Below, piece after piece: positions 1-9,262 of a stretch of 64,000 nucleotides of DNA. This DNA is from Solimonas terrae. Its GTDB lineage: Bacteria; Pseudomonadota; Gammaproteobacteria; Nevskiales; Nevskiaceae. Location: assembly GCF_011067135.1 (NCBI RefSeq), contig NZ_JAAMOW010000003.1:62001-126000 (forward strand). Reading direction: 5' to 3'. The translations under genes and the position numbers were made by a program. Position 1 is the first letter of the stretch. Each line of letters starts with the position of its first letter. The notes beneath the pieces were generated by a model that worked only from the letters and a program-made list of their open reading frames with translations, did no database searches and was not told the DNA's origin.

Positions 1-359
1 CCCGCGGCGACTGGCGGCGCCAGGTCAGCGCCGAAACGGGCCTGCCGTTCAGTCGCGCGCGCGCCTTGTGGCGTCTCGAACACGAGGCGCGGACGCTGAG
101 CGAACTCGCCTGCGAAATGGGCACCGATGCGCCGGCGGCGACCGTCATCATCAACGACCTCGAGCGTCGCGGTCTGGTCGAGCGGCGGCCGCACCCGGAC
201 AATCGCCGCGCCAAGCTGGTGTCGCTGACGGCCGCGGGGCGCAAGCTGCTGGCGATCGTCAACCGCATCAGCGACCAGCCGCCTGCACCGATCGCTGCGC
301 TGCCGGCGGCTCAGCTCGCAAGCTTGCGCCGGGTTCTGGAAGCAGACGCGAAGCGATGA
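1..359 (+). CDS. MarR-family transcriptional regulator, 3' part
   Basis: The frame is open from the window edge to TGA at 357-359, so the N-terminus is missing. The visible 118 residues contain a winged-helix DNA-binding core: a helix ending in LWRLEHEARTLSELA, a recognition-helix region (APAATVIINDLERRGLVER) and a wing with the MarR-type basic signature DNRRAKLVSLTAAGR. A short C-terminal helix (LASLRRVLEAD) would belong to the dimerisation region. MarR proteins are usually about 140-160 residues, so roughly 30 are off-window. No ligand can be inferred. The next gene, an alpha/beta hydrolase on the same strand 219 bp away, is a possible target but nothing in the gap proves it. Confidence 0.8.
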   Translation, partial: RGDWRRQVSAETGLPFSRARALWRLEHEARTLSELACEMGTDAPAATVIINDLERRGLVERRPHPDNRRAKLVSLTAAGRKLLAIVNRISDQPPAPIAALPAAQLASLRRVLEADAKR

Positions 360-578
360 TCGGCGCCGGGCGACGCTTGCGTCGCGAGCGATCATGGCGC
401 ATTGCGAGTGCACGACGAGGGCCGGGCGCGGGCTGCGTCGCCGGCAAGCGGATTACAATCCCGGGTTCGCAGATGGCGCATCCGGTCGACTGATCCCGGA
501 TGAGGACGCCCCCGTCGGTCAGATCACGCCCCGGCAAGTGGCTCGGCACCAGCTGCAGGCGCCGCGCGGGCCCGGACG

Positions 579-1460
579 ATGTCAACGAAAACTCGAATGA
601 ATATCCAGACTGAAGTGCGCCGTTTCCCTGTGCCGGGCGGCATCGAAGTCGTGGCCGATGTCGGCGGCGACCCGTCGCGGCCGGCGGTCATCCTGATGCA
701 TGGCGGCGGGCAGACGCGTCATTCCTGGGGCGGCGCGATGCAGGAGCTGCTGCGGCGCGGCTATCAGGTACTCAATCTCGATGCGCGTGGACACGGCGAC
801 AGCGACTGGGCGCCCGATGCGGATTATTCGCTGCAGGCGATGGCCGGCGATCTGCGCGCGGTGATCGCGACGCTGTCGTCGCCGCCGGCGCTGGTCGGTG
901 CGTCGATGGGCGGCATCACCTCGCTGTATGCGGTCGGCAACGGCGAGCCGACGCTGGCCAGCGCGCTGGTGCTGGTCGATGTCGTGCCGCGCGTCGATGC
1001 CGCCGGCGGCAAGAAGATCGGCGATTTCATGCGCGCGCGGCCGGACGGCTTCGCGACGATCGAGGAAGCGGCGGACGCGGTCAGCGCCTACAACCCGCAT
1101 CGGCCGCGGCCGAAGGACATTTCCGGGCTGATGAAGAATCTGCGCCTGCGCGAGGACGGCCGCCTGCACTGGCACTGGGACCCGCGCTTCGTGAAGAACG
1201 AGGCGCGCGTCGAGCCGCCGCAGTTTGCCGAGGTTCTGCTCGACGCCGCCGATCGCGTGCGGATTCCGACGCTGCTGGTGCGCGGCATGCAGAGCGATAT
1301 CGTGTCCGAAGCCGGTGTCGCGGAATTCCGTCAGCGCCTGCCCGCGCTTGAGGTCTACGACGTGGTCGGTGCCGGCCACATGGTCGCCGGCGACCGCAAC
1401 GACGCGTTCAATGACGGCGTGATCGGCTTCCTGCAGAAGCATCTGCCGGGTTCCGTCTGA
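579..1460 (+). CDS. alpha/beta hydrolase
   Basis: 293 residues with a complete alpha/beta-hydrolase fold signature. The oxyanion region is LMHGGGQTRHSWGG near residue 40, the nucleophile elbow GASMGG has Ser109, an acidic candidate lies in RGMQSDIV near 250, and the catalytic His is in GAGHMVAG near 270. There is no signal peptide, so it is cytoplasmic. The substrate cannot be read from the sequence; small-ester or epoxide-type hydrolases of this size are common. An in-frame ATG at 597 is an alternative start, and neither ATG has a strong Shine-Dalgarno. It converges on pyruvate carboxylase, with repeat element copy A in the gap. Confidence 0.8.
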   Translation: MSTKTRMNIQTEVRRFPVPGGIEVVADVGGDPSRPAVILMHGGGQTRHSWGGAMQELLRRGYQVLNLDARGHGDSDWAPDADYSLQAMAGDLRAVIATLSSPPALVGASMGGITSLYAVGNGEPTLASALVLVDVVPRVDAAGGKKIGDFMRARPDGFATIEEAADAVSAYNPHRPRPKDISGLMKNLRLREDGRLHWHWDPRFVKNEARVEPPQFAEVLLDAADRVRIPTLLVRGMQSDIVSEAGVAEFRQRLPALEVYDVVGAGHMVAGDRNDAFNDGVIGFLQKHLPGSV

Positions 1461-1480
1461 GCGTCGGACAAGGCGCGCAA

Positions 1481-1619
1481 CGCCCGTGAAAAAGCCGTAG
1501 CGAGCGACGGGCGTTTGCGCGTCGCCGGAGCACGGCAGGCGCAGCGTACTCCGGTACGCCGGGATTGCCGGCACCCCCCGGCGCGCAAACGGCCGAGCGC
1601 GGCAGCCTGGTTCGCAAAC
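1481..1619 (-). repeat. GTAC-capped structured repeat, copy A
   Basis: Lies directly after the pyruvate carboxylase stop codon (1620-1622), read on the minus strand. Plus-strand landmarks: GTAGCGAGCG at 1497-1506; a 13-bp helix 1512-1524 with 1579-1591 (one G.U); CGGCA 1533-1537 with TGCCG 1566-1570; an apical GCGTAC 1544-1549 / GTACGC 1554-1559 closing a TCCG loop; then GCCGAGCGCGGCAGC at 1592-1606. The order of blocks is that of copies B and C, although helix sequences differ. An alternative hairpin CGCCCGT 1481-1487 / ACGGGCG 1507-1513 would compete with the 13-bp helix. This is the most diverged copy, and its outer stem is weak. Confidence 0.65.
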
Positions 1620-4600
1620 TCAGTCGCCGAGCACCACCAGCAGATCCTTGCCGTTCACCGTCACGCCCGAGGCGACGAGCACCTGCTTGATGCTCGCATC
1701 GCGCGGCGCGGCGATCACGGTTTCCATCTTCATCGCTTCCAGCGAAATCAGCGGGTCGCCCTTGCGCACGCTGTCGCCGACCTTGACCGCGACGCGTGAC
1801 ACCATGCCCGGCATCGGCGCGCCGATCTGGTTGGCATCGCCCTCGGCTGCCACCGGTCGCGCATGCGCCGCCTTGGCGCCGGCCTTGTCGATGCGCACCG
1901 CGCGTGGCTGGCCGTTGAGTTCGTAGAACAGCTTCTCGCTGTCGTCGGCGTCGGCGCGACCCTGCAGGCGGATCACCAGCGACTTGCCCTGGTCGATCTC
2001 GACCGCGATCTCTTCCTGCTCCTGCATGCCGTAGAAGAAGGTGGTGGTCGGCAGGCGCGAGACGTCGCCGTACTTCTTCACATGCTCGGCGTAATCCTGA
2101 TAGACCTTCGGATACATCAGCTGCGAGGCGAGATCGCGATCGGACAGTTCTTCGCCGATCGTCTGTTCGGCGGCCTTGCGCGCGGCGTCCAGATCGACCG
2201 GCGGCAGGCTCTTGCCGGGCCGTTCGCCGAGCGCGGGTTTGCCCTTGAGAATCCTGGTCTGCAGCGCCTTGGGCCAGCCGTCCGCGGGCAGGCCGAGATC
2301 ACCGCGGAACAGCTGCACGACCGACTCCGGAAAATCGATGGCCTTGTCCGGGTTCTCGACATCGGCCGGCGTCAGTTCGTTGGACACCATGAACAGCGCC
2401 ATGTCGCCGACCACCTTCGAACTCGGCGTGACCTTGACGATGTCGCCGAACAGGCGATTGACGTCGGCATAGGCCTTCGATACTTCACCCCAGCGGGCGT
2501 CGAGGCCGAGCGAGCGCGCCTGCTCGCGCAGGTTGGTGTACTGGCCGCCGGGCATTTCGTGACGATAGACGTCGGCGGTACCGGACCGGATGTCGGCCTC
2601 GAACGGCGCGTAGCGGCGCCGCACGTCCTCCCAGTAATCGGAAAGTTCCTGCAGCGCATCGAGATTGACGCCCGGATCGCGTTCACTGCCCGACAGGCTC
2701 GCGGCGATCGCGCCGAGGTTCGGCTGCGAGGTCAGGCCCGACATCGAGTCCAGTGCGCCGTCGACCGCATCGCAGCCGGCTTCGACCGCGGCGAGCACGC
2801 TGGCGGCGGCAATGCCGCTGGTGTCGTGCGTGTGGAAATGGATCGGCAGGCCGATCTCCTGCTTGAGCGCCCGCACCAGTTCGCGCGCCGCGCGCGGCTT
2901 GCAGACGCCGGCCATGTCCTTGATGCCGAGCACGTGCGCGCCGGCCTTTTCGAGGGCCTTGGCCATCGTCACGTAGTACTTCAGGTCGTACTTCGGACGT
3001 GTGGCATCGAACAGGTCGGCCGTGTAGCAGATCGTGCCTTCGCAGACCGCGCCGGCTTCGATCACGGCGTCCATCGCCACGCGCATGTTGTCGACCGCGT
3101 TCAGCGAATCGAACACGCGGAAGATGTCGATGCCGTTCTTCGCCGCCTGCTGCACGAAGAACTGCACGACGTTGTCGGCGTAGTTCGTGTAGCCGACCGC
3201 ATTGGCCGAGCGCAGCAGCATCTGGAACGGCACGTTCGGAATCGCCTGGCGCAGCTGCGCGAGACGGTCCCAGGGATCTTCCTTGAGGAAGCGCAGCGCG
3301 ACGTCGAAGGTCGCGCCGCCCCAGCATTCGATCGAGAACAGCTGCGAGGCCAGGCGCGCGTAGTACGGCGCGATCGGCGTCATGTCGGCAGTGCGCATGC
3401 GCGTGGCGAACAGCGACTGGTGCGCGTCGCGCATGGTCGTGTCGGTCAGCAGCACCCGTTGCTGATCCTTCATCCACTGCGCGAATCCGGACGGTCCGCG
3501 TTCGAGCAGGATGTCGCGCGTGCCGGGCGGCGGCGCCAGCGCCAGCTCCTTGCGCGGCAGTTTCGGCAGGCGTGGCGGCGGCAGCGGCAGCTTTGGCGGC
3601 TCGCGGCCCTTCATTTCCGGATTGCCGTTGACGGTGACTTCGCCGATGAAGCGCAGCAGCTTGGTCGCGCGGTCGCGGCGCGGCGTGAACACGAACAGTT
3701 CCGGCGTCGTGTCGATGAAGCGCGTGATGCACTCGCCGGACTTGAACTGCTCGTGATTGATGACGTTTTCGAGGAACGCCAGATTGGTCGACAGGCCACG
3801 GATGCGGAATTCGCGCAGGGCGCGATCCATGCGCGCGATCGCATCGCCGGTGGTCGGCGCCCAGGCCGTGACCTTGACCAGCAGCGAGTCGTAGTACGGC
3901 GTGACGACAGCGCCGCCGTAGGCCGTGCCGCCGTCGAGACGGATGCCGAAGCCGGCCGGGCTGCGGTAGGCGAGCAGGCGGCCGTAGTCCGGCGTGAAGC
4001 CGTTTTCCGGGTCTTCGGTGGTGACGCGGCATTGCAGGGCGTGACCATTGAGGCGCACCTGATCCTGCGACGGCAGCGCCGGAATATGGTCACGCGCCGC
4101 ATCGCCGATGCGCGCCCCTTCGGTGACGCGGATCTGCGCCTTGACGATGTCGACGCCGGTGACCTGCTCGGTCACCGTGTGCTCGACCTGGATGCGCGGA
4201 TTGACCTCGATGAAATAGAACGCGCCGGTGTCGGCATCCATCAGGAACTCGACGGTGCCGGCATGCGAGTAGTTGACCTGCCGGCACAGGCGCAACGCGG
4301 CGCCGCACAGCTCCTGGCGCTTGTCTTCCGTCAGATACGGCGCCGGCGCGCGTTCGACGACTTTCTGGTTGCGACGCTGCACCGAGCAGTCGCGCTCGAA
4401 CAGATGAATGAGATTGCCGTGCGTGTCGCCCAGCACCTGCACTTCGACGTGGCGTGCACGGCGCACCAGCTTTTCGACATAGACCTCGTCGTTGCCGAAC
4501 GCGGACTTGGCCTCGCTGCGCGCGCTGTTCATCTGCGTACCGAGTTCGGCTTCCGATTCGATCACGCGCATGCCGCGGCCGCCGCCGCCCCAGCTCGCCT

Positions 4601-5093
4601 TCATCATCACCGGATAGCCGATGTCGGCGACCAGCTTCTTGCAGGCTTCGAGTTCGTAGGGCAGTGCGGCCGATGCCGGCAGTACCGGGACCTGGGCGGC
4701 GATCGCCGCCTTGCGCGCCGCGACCTTGTCGCCGAGCGCGCGCAGCACCGCGGGCTTCGGGCCGATGAAACGGATGCCGGCTTCGGCGCAGGCATCGGCG
4801 AACGTCGGGTTCTCGGACAGGAAGCCGTAGCCCGGGTGGATCGCGTCGACCCCGGCCTCGAGCGCGATGCGGATGATGTCCGGGATGTCGAGATAGGCGG
4901 CGATCGGCTTCTGCCCGCGGCCGACCAGATAGCTTTCGTCGGCCTTGAAGCGGTGCAGGGCGAAACGGTCCTCGTGCGCGTAGATCGCCACCGTGCGAAT
5001 CCCCAGCTCCGCCGCTGCACGCATGACACGAATCGAAATCTCGCCGCGATTTGCGACCAGCAGTTTTCGGACGGGGGCGGGTGACGCGGTCAT
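1620..5093 (-). CDS. pyc: pyruvate carboxylase, single chain
   Basis: 1157 residues, the usual length for the single-chain biotin enzyme that makes oxaloacetate from pyruvate, bicarbonate and ATP (anaplerosis, cytoplasm). Order: biotin carboxylase domain at about 8-455 (LLVANRGEIS at its start, ATP-grasp glycine loop SWGGGGRGMRV near 170, FIEVNPRIQVEHTVTE near 300); carboxyltransferase domain at about 530-810 (TDTTMRDAHQSLFATRMRT); biotinyl carrier domain at the C-terminus with EAMKMET, whose Lys is biotinylated. The ATG at 5093 was chosen because AGGAG precedes it by about 7 nt; a longer frame to 5144 lacks this. Repeat copy A follows its stop. Confidence 0.97.
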   Translation of the reverse strand: MTASPAPVRKLLVANRGEISIRVMRAAAELGIRTVAIYAHEDRFALHRFKADESYLVGRGQKPIAAYLDIPDIIRIALEAGVDAIHPGYGFLSENPTFADACAEAGIRFIGPKPAVLRALGDKVAARKAAIAAQVPVLPASAALPYELEACKKLVADIGYPVMMKASWGGGGRGMRVIESEAELGTQMNSARSEAKSAFGNDEVYVEKLVRRARHVEVQVLGDTHGNLIHLFERDCSVQRRNQKVVERAPAPYLTEDKRQELCGAALRLCRQVNYSHAGTVEFLMDADTGAFYFIEVNPRIQVEHTVTEQVTGVDIVKAQIRVTEGARIGDAARDHIPALPSQDQVRLNGHALQCRVTTEDPENGFTPDYGRLLAYRSPAGFGIRLDGGTAYGGAVVTPYYDSLLVKVTAWAPTTGDAIARMDRALREFRIRGLSTNLAFLENVINHEQFKSGECITRFIDTTPELFVFTPRRDRATKLLRFIGEVTVNGNPEMKGREPPKLPLPPPRLPKLPRKELALAPPPGTRDILLERGPSGFAQWMKDQQRVLLTDTTMRDAHQSLFATRMRTADMTPIAPYYARLASQLFSIECWGGATFDVALRFLKEDPWDRLAQLRQAIPNVPFQMLLRSANAVGYTNYADNVVQFFVQQAAKNGIDIFRVFDSLNAVDNMRVAMDAVIEAGAVCEGTICYTADLFDATRPKYDLKYYVTMAKALEKAGAHVLGIKDMAGVCKPRAARELVRALKQEIGLPIHFHTHDTSGIAAASVLAAVEAGCDAVDGALDSMSGLTSQPNLGAIAASLSGSERDPGVNLDALQELSDYWEDVRRRYAPFEADIRSGTADVYRHEMPGGQYTNLREQARSLGLDARWGEVSKAYADVNRLFGDIVKVTPSSKVVGDMALFMVSNELTPADVENPDKAIDFPESVVQLFRGDLGLPADGWPKALQTRILKGKPALGERPGKSLPPVDLDAARKAAEQTIGEELSDRDLASQLMYPKVYQDYAEHVKKYGDVSRLPTTTFFYGMQEQEEIAVEIDQGKSLVIRLQGRADADDSEKLFYELNGQPRAVRIDKAGAKAAHARPVAAEGDANQIGAPMPGMVSRVAVKVGDSVRKGDPLISLEAMKMETVIAAPRDASIKQVLVASGVTVNGKDLLVVLGD

Positions 5094-5335
5094 CGTTTTC
5101 TCCTGTTTTCTGGTCCCAGCTCGCACGCACGAATCGCGCCGCACCGCGGTCCGCCGGCATTTGCGACGGGCAGCGGCAGGGCCGGCCAGGACTCGGGACG
5201 CGGATTCTAGCGTGCTCGCCGCGCACAGGGCCTGTTCAGCGGCGAGTCCGGTCTGCGGATCGCGTTCAGGGCGCAGACATGCGCCGGCTTATTAGATGCG
5301 GTCGACGCCCGCGATGGCGAGATGGAGGACAAAGG

Positions 5336-6223
5336 ATGAACGACACCTATGCATTCGAATCAGGCGGCGACCGCAAGCTCAAGGTCGTCATTCTCGGCGT
5401 GATCGTGGCGGGATTCGCGACCGGCGCCGTACTGCTGACGCGCCCGGCCAAGGGCGCCAAGCCGGCACCGGCTGCGCCGGCACAGACTGCGGCACCGGAA
5501 CCGGGCGCAACCGGTGCGGCGGCCGGCACGCCATCCGCGCCGCCGGCCGATGCAGCGGCGATGACGCCCACCGCGTCACCGTCGACGGCCCCGGCCGAGG
5601 TCAGCGACTCCGCGCCGGCGCCGAATGCCGCGACCGATGCGGCAGCCGCCACGGTGCCGACCGCCGGCGCGCCCGCCGATGAGCAGGGCAGCGCGGCGCT
5701 CGCCGATGCGTCGCCTTCCGCGGCCGCTGCCCCGGGCCGTGACGACGTCGCTGCCGCAACAGCGCCGAGCGCGGCACCGGCTGCACCGACTGCACCCATG
5801 ACGGACTCGGCCGCTGCGGCGTCGGCGCCGACGACCGCGACCGCTGCCGCCGCTGATTCGGCGCCGGCCGCGACGCCGGCTGCGCCCGCCGACAGCAACT
5901 CGACCGCGACCTTGGCCAGGAAGGCGGCCGACGCCGGCCCGTTCAAGGTCGAATACGTCGGGCAGGCGAGCCGACCGGACGCGCTGGCGTTCCGCTTCTC
6001 GCAGCGCGTGGCCGATGCCGATGACGCCGTCGATCACATCCACATCGTCAACGGTGCCGGCCAGGCCGTGCCCGGCATCTGGATCGCCGGCAGCAATTCG
6101 GATCTGCTGCTCTACCGGAACGTGGCGCCGGGCCAGTATCAGGTGCAGATCGATCCGGCTTTGCAGAGCGTGAGCGGTCGCACGCTGCAAGTGGCCTGGA
6201 GCGGCTCGGTTTCGGTCCAATAG
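5336..6223 (+). CDS. membrane-anchored protein with Ala/Pro-rich linker and C-terminal bMG1-like domain
   Basis: 295 residues. ATG follows a GGAGG-type site. A short charged N-terminus leads into one membrane segment (about 17-37, [18 protein letters not shown]). Residues 40-200 form an Ala/Pro/Thr-rich low-complexity linker. The last ~95 residues are compact: FKVEYVG, then LAFRFSQRV, a GQAVPGIW turn, [18 protein letters not shown] and [11 protein letters not shown]. That pattern resembles the first domain (bMG1) of bacterial alpha-2-macroglobulins, here without the rest of that ~1600-residue protein. I expect a periplasmic domain on a flexible tether. Function unknown; the family assignment rests on motif resemblance only. 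A terminator follows. Confidence 0.7.
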   Translation: MNDTYAFESGGDRKLKVVILGVIVAGFATGAVLLTRPAKGAKPAPAAPAQTAAPEPGATGAAAGTPSAPPADAAAMTPTASPSTAPAEVSDSAPAPNAATDAAAATVPTAGAPADEQGSAALADASPSAAAAPGRDDVAAATAPSAAPAAPTAPMTDSAAAASAPTTATAAAADSAPAATPAAPADSNSTATLARKAADAGPFKVEYVGQASRPDALAFRFSQRVADADDAVDHIHIVNGAGQAVPGIWIAGSNSDLLLYRNVAPGQYQVQIDPALQSVSGRTLQVAWSGSVSVQ

Positions 6224-6260
6224 CCGCTGCGCATTGCCCTGGAGCCTGTCGACACTGAAT

Positions 6261-6286
6261 GGCGTCGCTGCGGCGGCGCCGTTTTT
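6261..6286 (+). terminator. Rho-independent terminator after the bMG1-like gene
   Basis: GGCGTCG / CGGCGCC can form a 7-bp stem (one T.G) with a CTGCGG loop, followed by GTTTTTG. It lies 38 nt after the stop at 6223 and before tex, so the two genes are probably separate units. Confidence 0.6.
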
Positions 6287-6431
6287 GTGCACGCCGGACG
6301 CTGCGCTGCAAGGCCGGCACGATTGCGGCACAATCCGCCGCCATCGCCTGCGCCCCTTGCGCTGCAGGCACGCACGACCGGTCAGGCGCACCGCGTCGAT
6401 CACCGATTCCACTCCGGGAAACACATCGCTC

Positions 6432-8744
6432 ATGTCCGCCCAGGCAGACGAAATCTCACGTCTCATTGCCGTTGAAATCGCCGCGCAGCCACGACAGGTC
6501 AGCGCTGCCGTCGCCCTGCTCGACGAAGGCGCGACCGTGCCGTTCATCGCACGCTACCGCAAGGAAATCACCGGCGGCCTCGACGACACGCAGCTGCGCA
6601 CGCTCGAGGAACGACTTGGCTATCTGCGGGAACTCGCGTCGCGGCGCGCGACCGTGCTGGAGTCGATACGCTCGCAGGGCAAGCTGAGCGACGCGCTGGA
6701 AGCGCAGATCGCCGCGGCGCTGACCAAGGCCGAACTGGAAGATCTGTATCTGCCGTACAAGCCCAGGCGCCGCACCCGTGCCGAGATCGCGCGCGAACGC
6801 GGACTCGGGCCGCTGGCCGAGGCTCTGCTCGACGATCGCGCGCTGATTCCGGCCGAGGCCGCGGCTGCGTACGTGCAGGGCGAGATCGGCGACGTCAAGG
6901 CCGCGCTCGAAGGCGCGCGCGACATCCTGATGGAGCGCTTCGCCGAGAACGCCGAGCTGCTCGGGCGTCTGCGTGCGCACATGAAGACGCATGCGGTGCT
7001 GCGTGCGAAAGTCGCCGAAGGCAAGCAGGAAGCCGGCGCCAAGTTTTCCGATTATTTCGATCATCACGAGCGCTGGGCGACCGTGCCCAGCCACCGGGCG
7101 CTGGCGATGCTGCGCGGTCGCAACGAGGAAGTGCTGACGCTGGAGATCGAGGTCGATGCCGACGATGTCTCGACGCTCAAGCCGGCCGAGAAAATGATCG
7201 CCGACGCCTATGCGATCCCGGCCGGCGGTGCGGCGGCCAATGCCTGGCTGCTCGATGTCGCCAAGTGGACCTGGCGCGTGAAGCTGTCGTTCAGCCTGGC
7301 GATGGACCTGATGATGGAGATGCGCGAGCGCGCCGAGGACGAGGCGATTCACGTGTTCGCGCGCAACCTCAAGGATCTGCTGCTCGCCGCGCCGGCCGGC
7401 TCGAAGGCGACGATGGGCCTCGATCCCGGCATCCGCACCGGCGTCAAGCTCGCGGTCGTCGATCACACCGGCAAGCTGGTCGACACGGCGACTGTCTATC
7501 CGTTCCAGCCGCGCAATGATCTGCGCGGCGCGCAGGCCGAGATCGCGCGCCTGATCGCGCAGCACCGGGTCGAGCTGATCGCGATCGGCAACGGCACCGC
7601 CAGCCGCGAAACCGACAAGCTGGTCGCCGATCTGCTGGCGAATCTCGCGCCGCCGAAGCCGATCAAGGTCGTCGTCAGCGAAGCCGGCGCGTCGGTCTAC
7701 TCGGCGTCGGCCACGGCTGCAGCCGAATTCCCGAATCTCGACGTGTCGCTGCGTGGCGCGGTGTCGATCGCCCGGCGCCTGCAGGACCCGCTCGCCGAGC
7801 TGGTGAAGATCGAACCCAGGGCGATCGGCGTCGGCCAGTATCAGCACGACGTCGACCAGTACCGGCTCGCGAAGATGCTCGATGCGGTGGTCGAGGACGC
7901 GGTCAACGCGGTCGGTGTCGATCTCAACACGGCGTCGGCGTCGTTGCTGGCGCGCGTGTCCGGCCTCGGTGGTTCGCTGGCCGAGGCGATCGTCGCGCAT
8001 CGCGATCAGGCCGGCGCGTTCAGGACTCGTCGCGAGCTGCTGGAAGTGGCGCGGCTCGGCCCCAAGACCTTCGAGCAGTGCGCGGGCTTCCTGCGCATCG
8101 GCAACGGCGACGAGCCGCTCGATGCCTCATCCGTGCATCCGGAGGCCTATGGCCTGGCCGCCAGGATCGTTGCCGCCTGCGGCCGCGATCTGCGCACGCT
8201 GATGGGCGACAGCAAGACCCTGCGCGCGCTCGATCCGCGCAAGTTCGTCGACGATCATTTCGGCCTGCCGACGGTGCGCGACATTCTCGTCGAGCTGGAA
8301 AAGCCGGGCCGCGATCCGCGCCCCGAGTTCCGGACCGCGACGTTCAACGACGATGTGCACGACATCAAGGACCTGAAGCCCGGCATGATGCTCGAAGGCA
8401 CGGTCACCAATGTCGCGGCGTTCGGCGCCTTCATCGACATCGGCGTCCATCAGGATGGCCTCGTGCACGTCTCGCGGCTCGCCGATCGTTACGTCAAGGA
8501 CCCGCACGATGTCGTGAAAGCGGGCGATGTCGTGAAGGTGCGCGTGGTCGACGTCGACGCCAAACGCAAGCGCATCGCGCTGTCGATGAAAAAGGACGAT
8601 GGCGATGCGGGCGTTCCGTCGTCGACCGCGCGCACGGCTGCCACCCATGCGCCGCGCAAGCCGGCGCCACAGAAGCCGCGGCCGGCCGCAGCGCCGCAGG
8701 GTTCGCTGGGCGCCGCCCTGTTCGACGCCCTGCAGCGCAAATAA
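6432..8744 (+). CDS. tex: S1-domain RNA-binding transcription accessory protein Tex
   Basis: 770 residues, the usual Tex length. The N-terminal helical region carries [17 protein letters not shown] near residue 40, a signature of the family. A YqgF-like RNase H fold follows near 330 ([17 protein letters not shown]). A helix-hairpin-helix segment lies near 500-560 ([20 protein letters not shown]). A C-terminal S1 domain at about 645-715 has [19 protein letters not shown]. The tail is Ala/Pro/Lys-rich. Tex binds nucleic acid and is linked to transcription fidelity; the exact role is not settled. ATG at 6432 aligns with the family N-terminus, though its Shine-Dalgarno is weak. It converges on the hemerythrin gene with a 21-bp gap. 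Confidence 0.95.
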   Translation: MSAQADEISRLIAVEIAAQPRQVSAAVALLDEGATVPFIARYRKEITGGLDDTQLRTLEERLGYLRELASRRATVLESIRSQGKLSDALEAQIAAALTKAELEDLYLPYKPRRRTRAEIARERGLGPLAEALLDDRALIPAEAAAAYVQGEIGDVKAALEGARDILMERFAENAELLGRLRAHMKTHAVLRAKVAEGKQEAGAKFSDYFDHHERWATVPSHRALAMLRGRNEEVLTLEIEVDADDVSTLKPAEKMIADAYAIPAGGAAANAWLLDVAKWTWRVKLSFSLAMDLMMEMRERAEDEAIHVFARNLKDLLLAAPAGSKATMGLDPGIRTGVKLAVVDHTGKLVDTATVYPFQPRNDLRGAQAEIARLIAQHRVELIAIGNGTASRETDKLVADLLANLAPPKPIKVVVSEAGASVYSASATAAAEFPNLDVSLRGAVSIARRLQDPLAELVKIEPRAIGVGQYQHDVDQYRLAKMLDAVVEDAVNAVGVDLNTASASLLARVSGLGGSLAEAIVAHRDQAGAFRTRRELLEVARLGPKTFEQCAGFLRIGNGDEPLDASSVHPEAYGLAARIVAACGRDLRTLMGDSKTLRALDPRKFVDDHFGLPTVRDILVELEKPGRDPRPEFRTATFNDDVHDIKDLKPGMMLEGTVTNVAAFGAFIDIGVHQDGLVHVSRLADRYVKDPHDVVKAGDVVKVRVVDVDAKRKRIALSMKKDDGDAGVPSSTARTAATHAPRKPAPQKPRPAAAPQGSLGAALFDALQRK

Positions 8745-8765
8745 ACCGGACGCCGCACTCGCGGC

Positions 8766-9209
8766 TCAGTCCCTGTGAAAGACCACCGGCTTGCCGCCGT
8801 AGACGCGCTTGCACATCCACGCCGACAGCGCGGAGTCGAGATAGGTCGCGTGGCCGGGGAACCAGTCGACCAGCGCCCGCGCCAGCGAGCGCGTCGCGTC
8901 GAAGGCGCGTGTGCCGGGTGAAGCGGACAGCAGCTCGCGGACCTCGAGTACCGATTTCATGACCGCCGCGTGTTCGTCGATGTGGCAGTCGGCGGCGGGA
9001 AAGCCGGTGCTCTGCATCCACTCCTTCTCTTCGTCGAAATGCGCTTCGGCGTGTGCGATGAACGCATCGAGGCGCGCCGCCAGTTCGGTGTCGCCGGCGC
9101 CGAGCAGCGCATCGACCTTTTCGACGAAGTCACGATGCGTGTCGTCCATGCGCTCGTAGCCGAGCTTGTATCTGTCGGTCCAGACGAAGGCCGACGCGGG
9201 CGAAGACAT
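8766..9209 (-). CDS. bacteriohemerythrin
   Basis: 147 residues forming one four-helix hemerythrin domain that binds O2 at a non-haem di-iron site. The iron ligands are visible in order: His25 (DDTHRDF), His57 with Glu61 (HFDEE), His76 and His80 (HIDEH), and His120 with Asp125 (HATYLD). No signal peptide or membrane segment is seen, so it is a soluble cytoplasmic oxygen carrier or sensor. The start at 9209 has AGGAA about 8 nt upstream; an in-frame extension to 9275 lacks support. It lies downstream of the TonB receptor gene on the same strand, separated by 53 bp, and may be co-transcribed. Confidence 0.9.
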   Translation of the reverse strand: MSSPASAFVWTDRYKLGYERMDDTHRDFVEKVDALLGAGDTELAARLDAFIAHAEAHFDEEKEWMQSTGFPAADCHIDEHAAVMKSVLEVRELLSASPGTRAFDATRSLARALVDWFPGHATYLDSALSAWMCKRVYGGKPVVFHRD

Positions 9210-9262
9210 GATGGCGTTCCTGCGGAGCGGGCGGGGATGTCGGGTGATCGAATCGGGGCGGC

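Noticed and set aside
454-459. TACAAT as a promoter for the alpha/beta hydrolase
   Set aside because: No -35 element at suitable distance and no other support.
1863-5084. 1073-codon plus-strand ORF opposite pyruvate carboxylase
   Set aside because: Its translation is Arg/His/Gln-rich with no domain and mirrors the codon pattern of pyc; long antisense frames are expected at this GC content.
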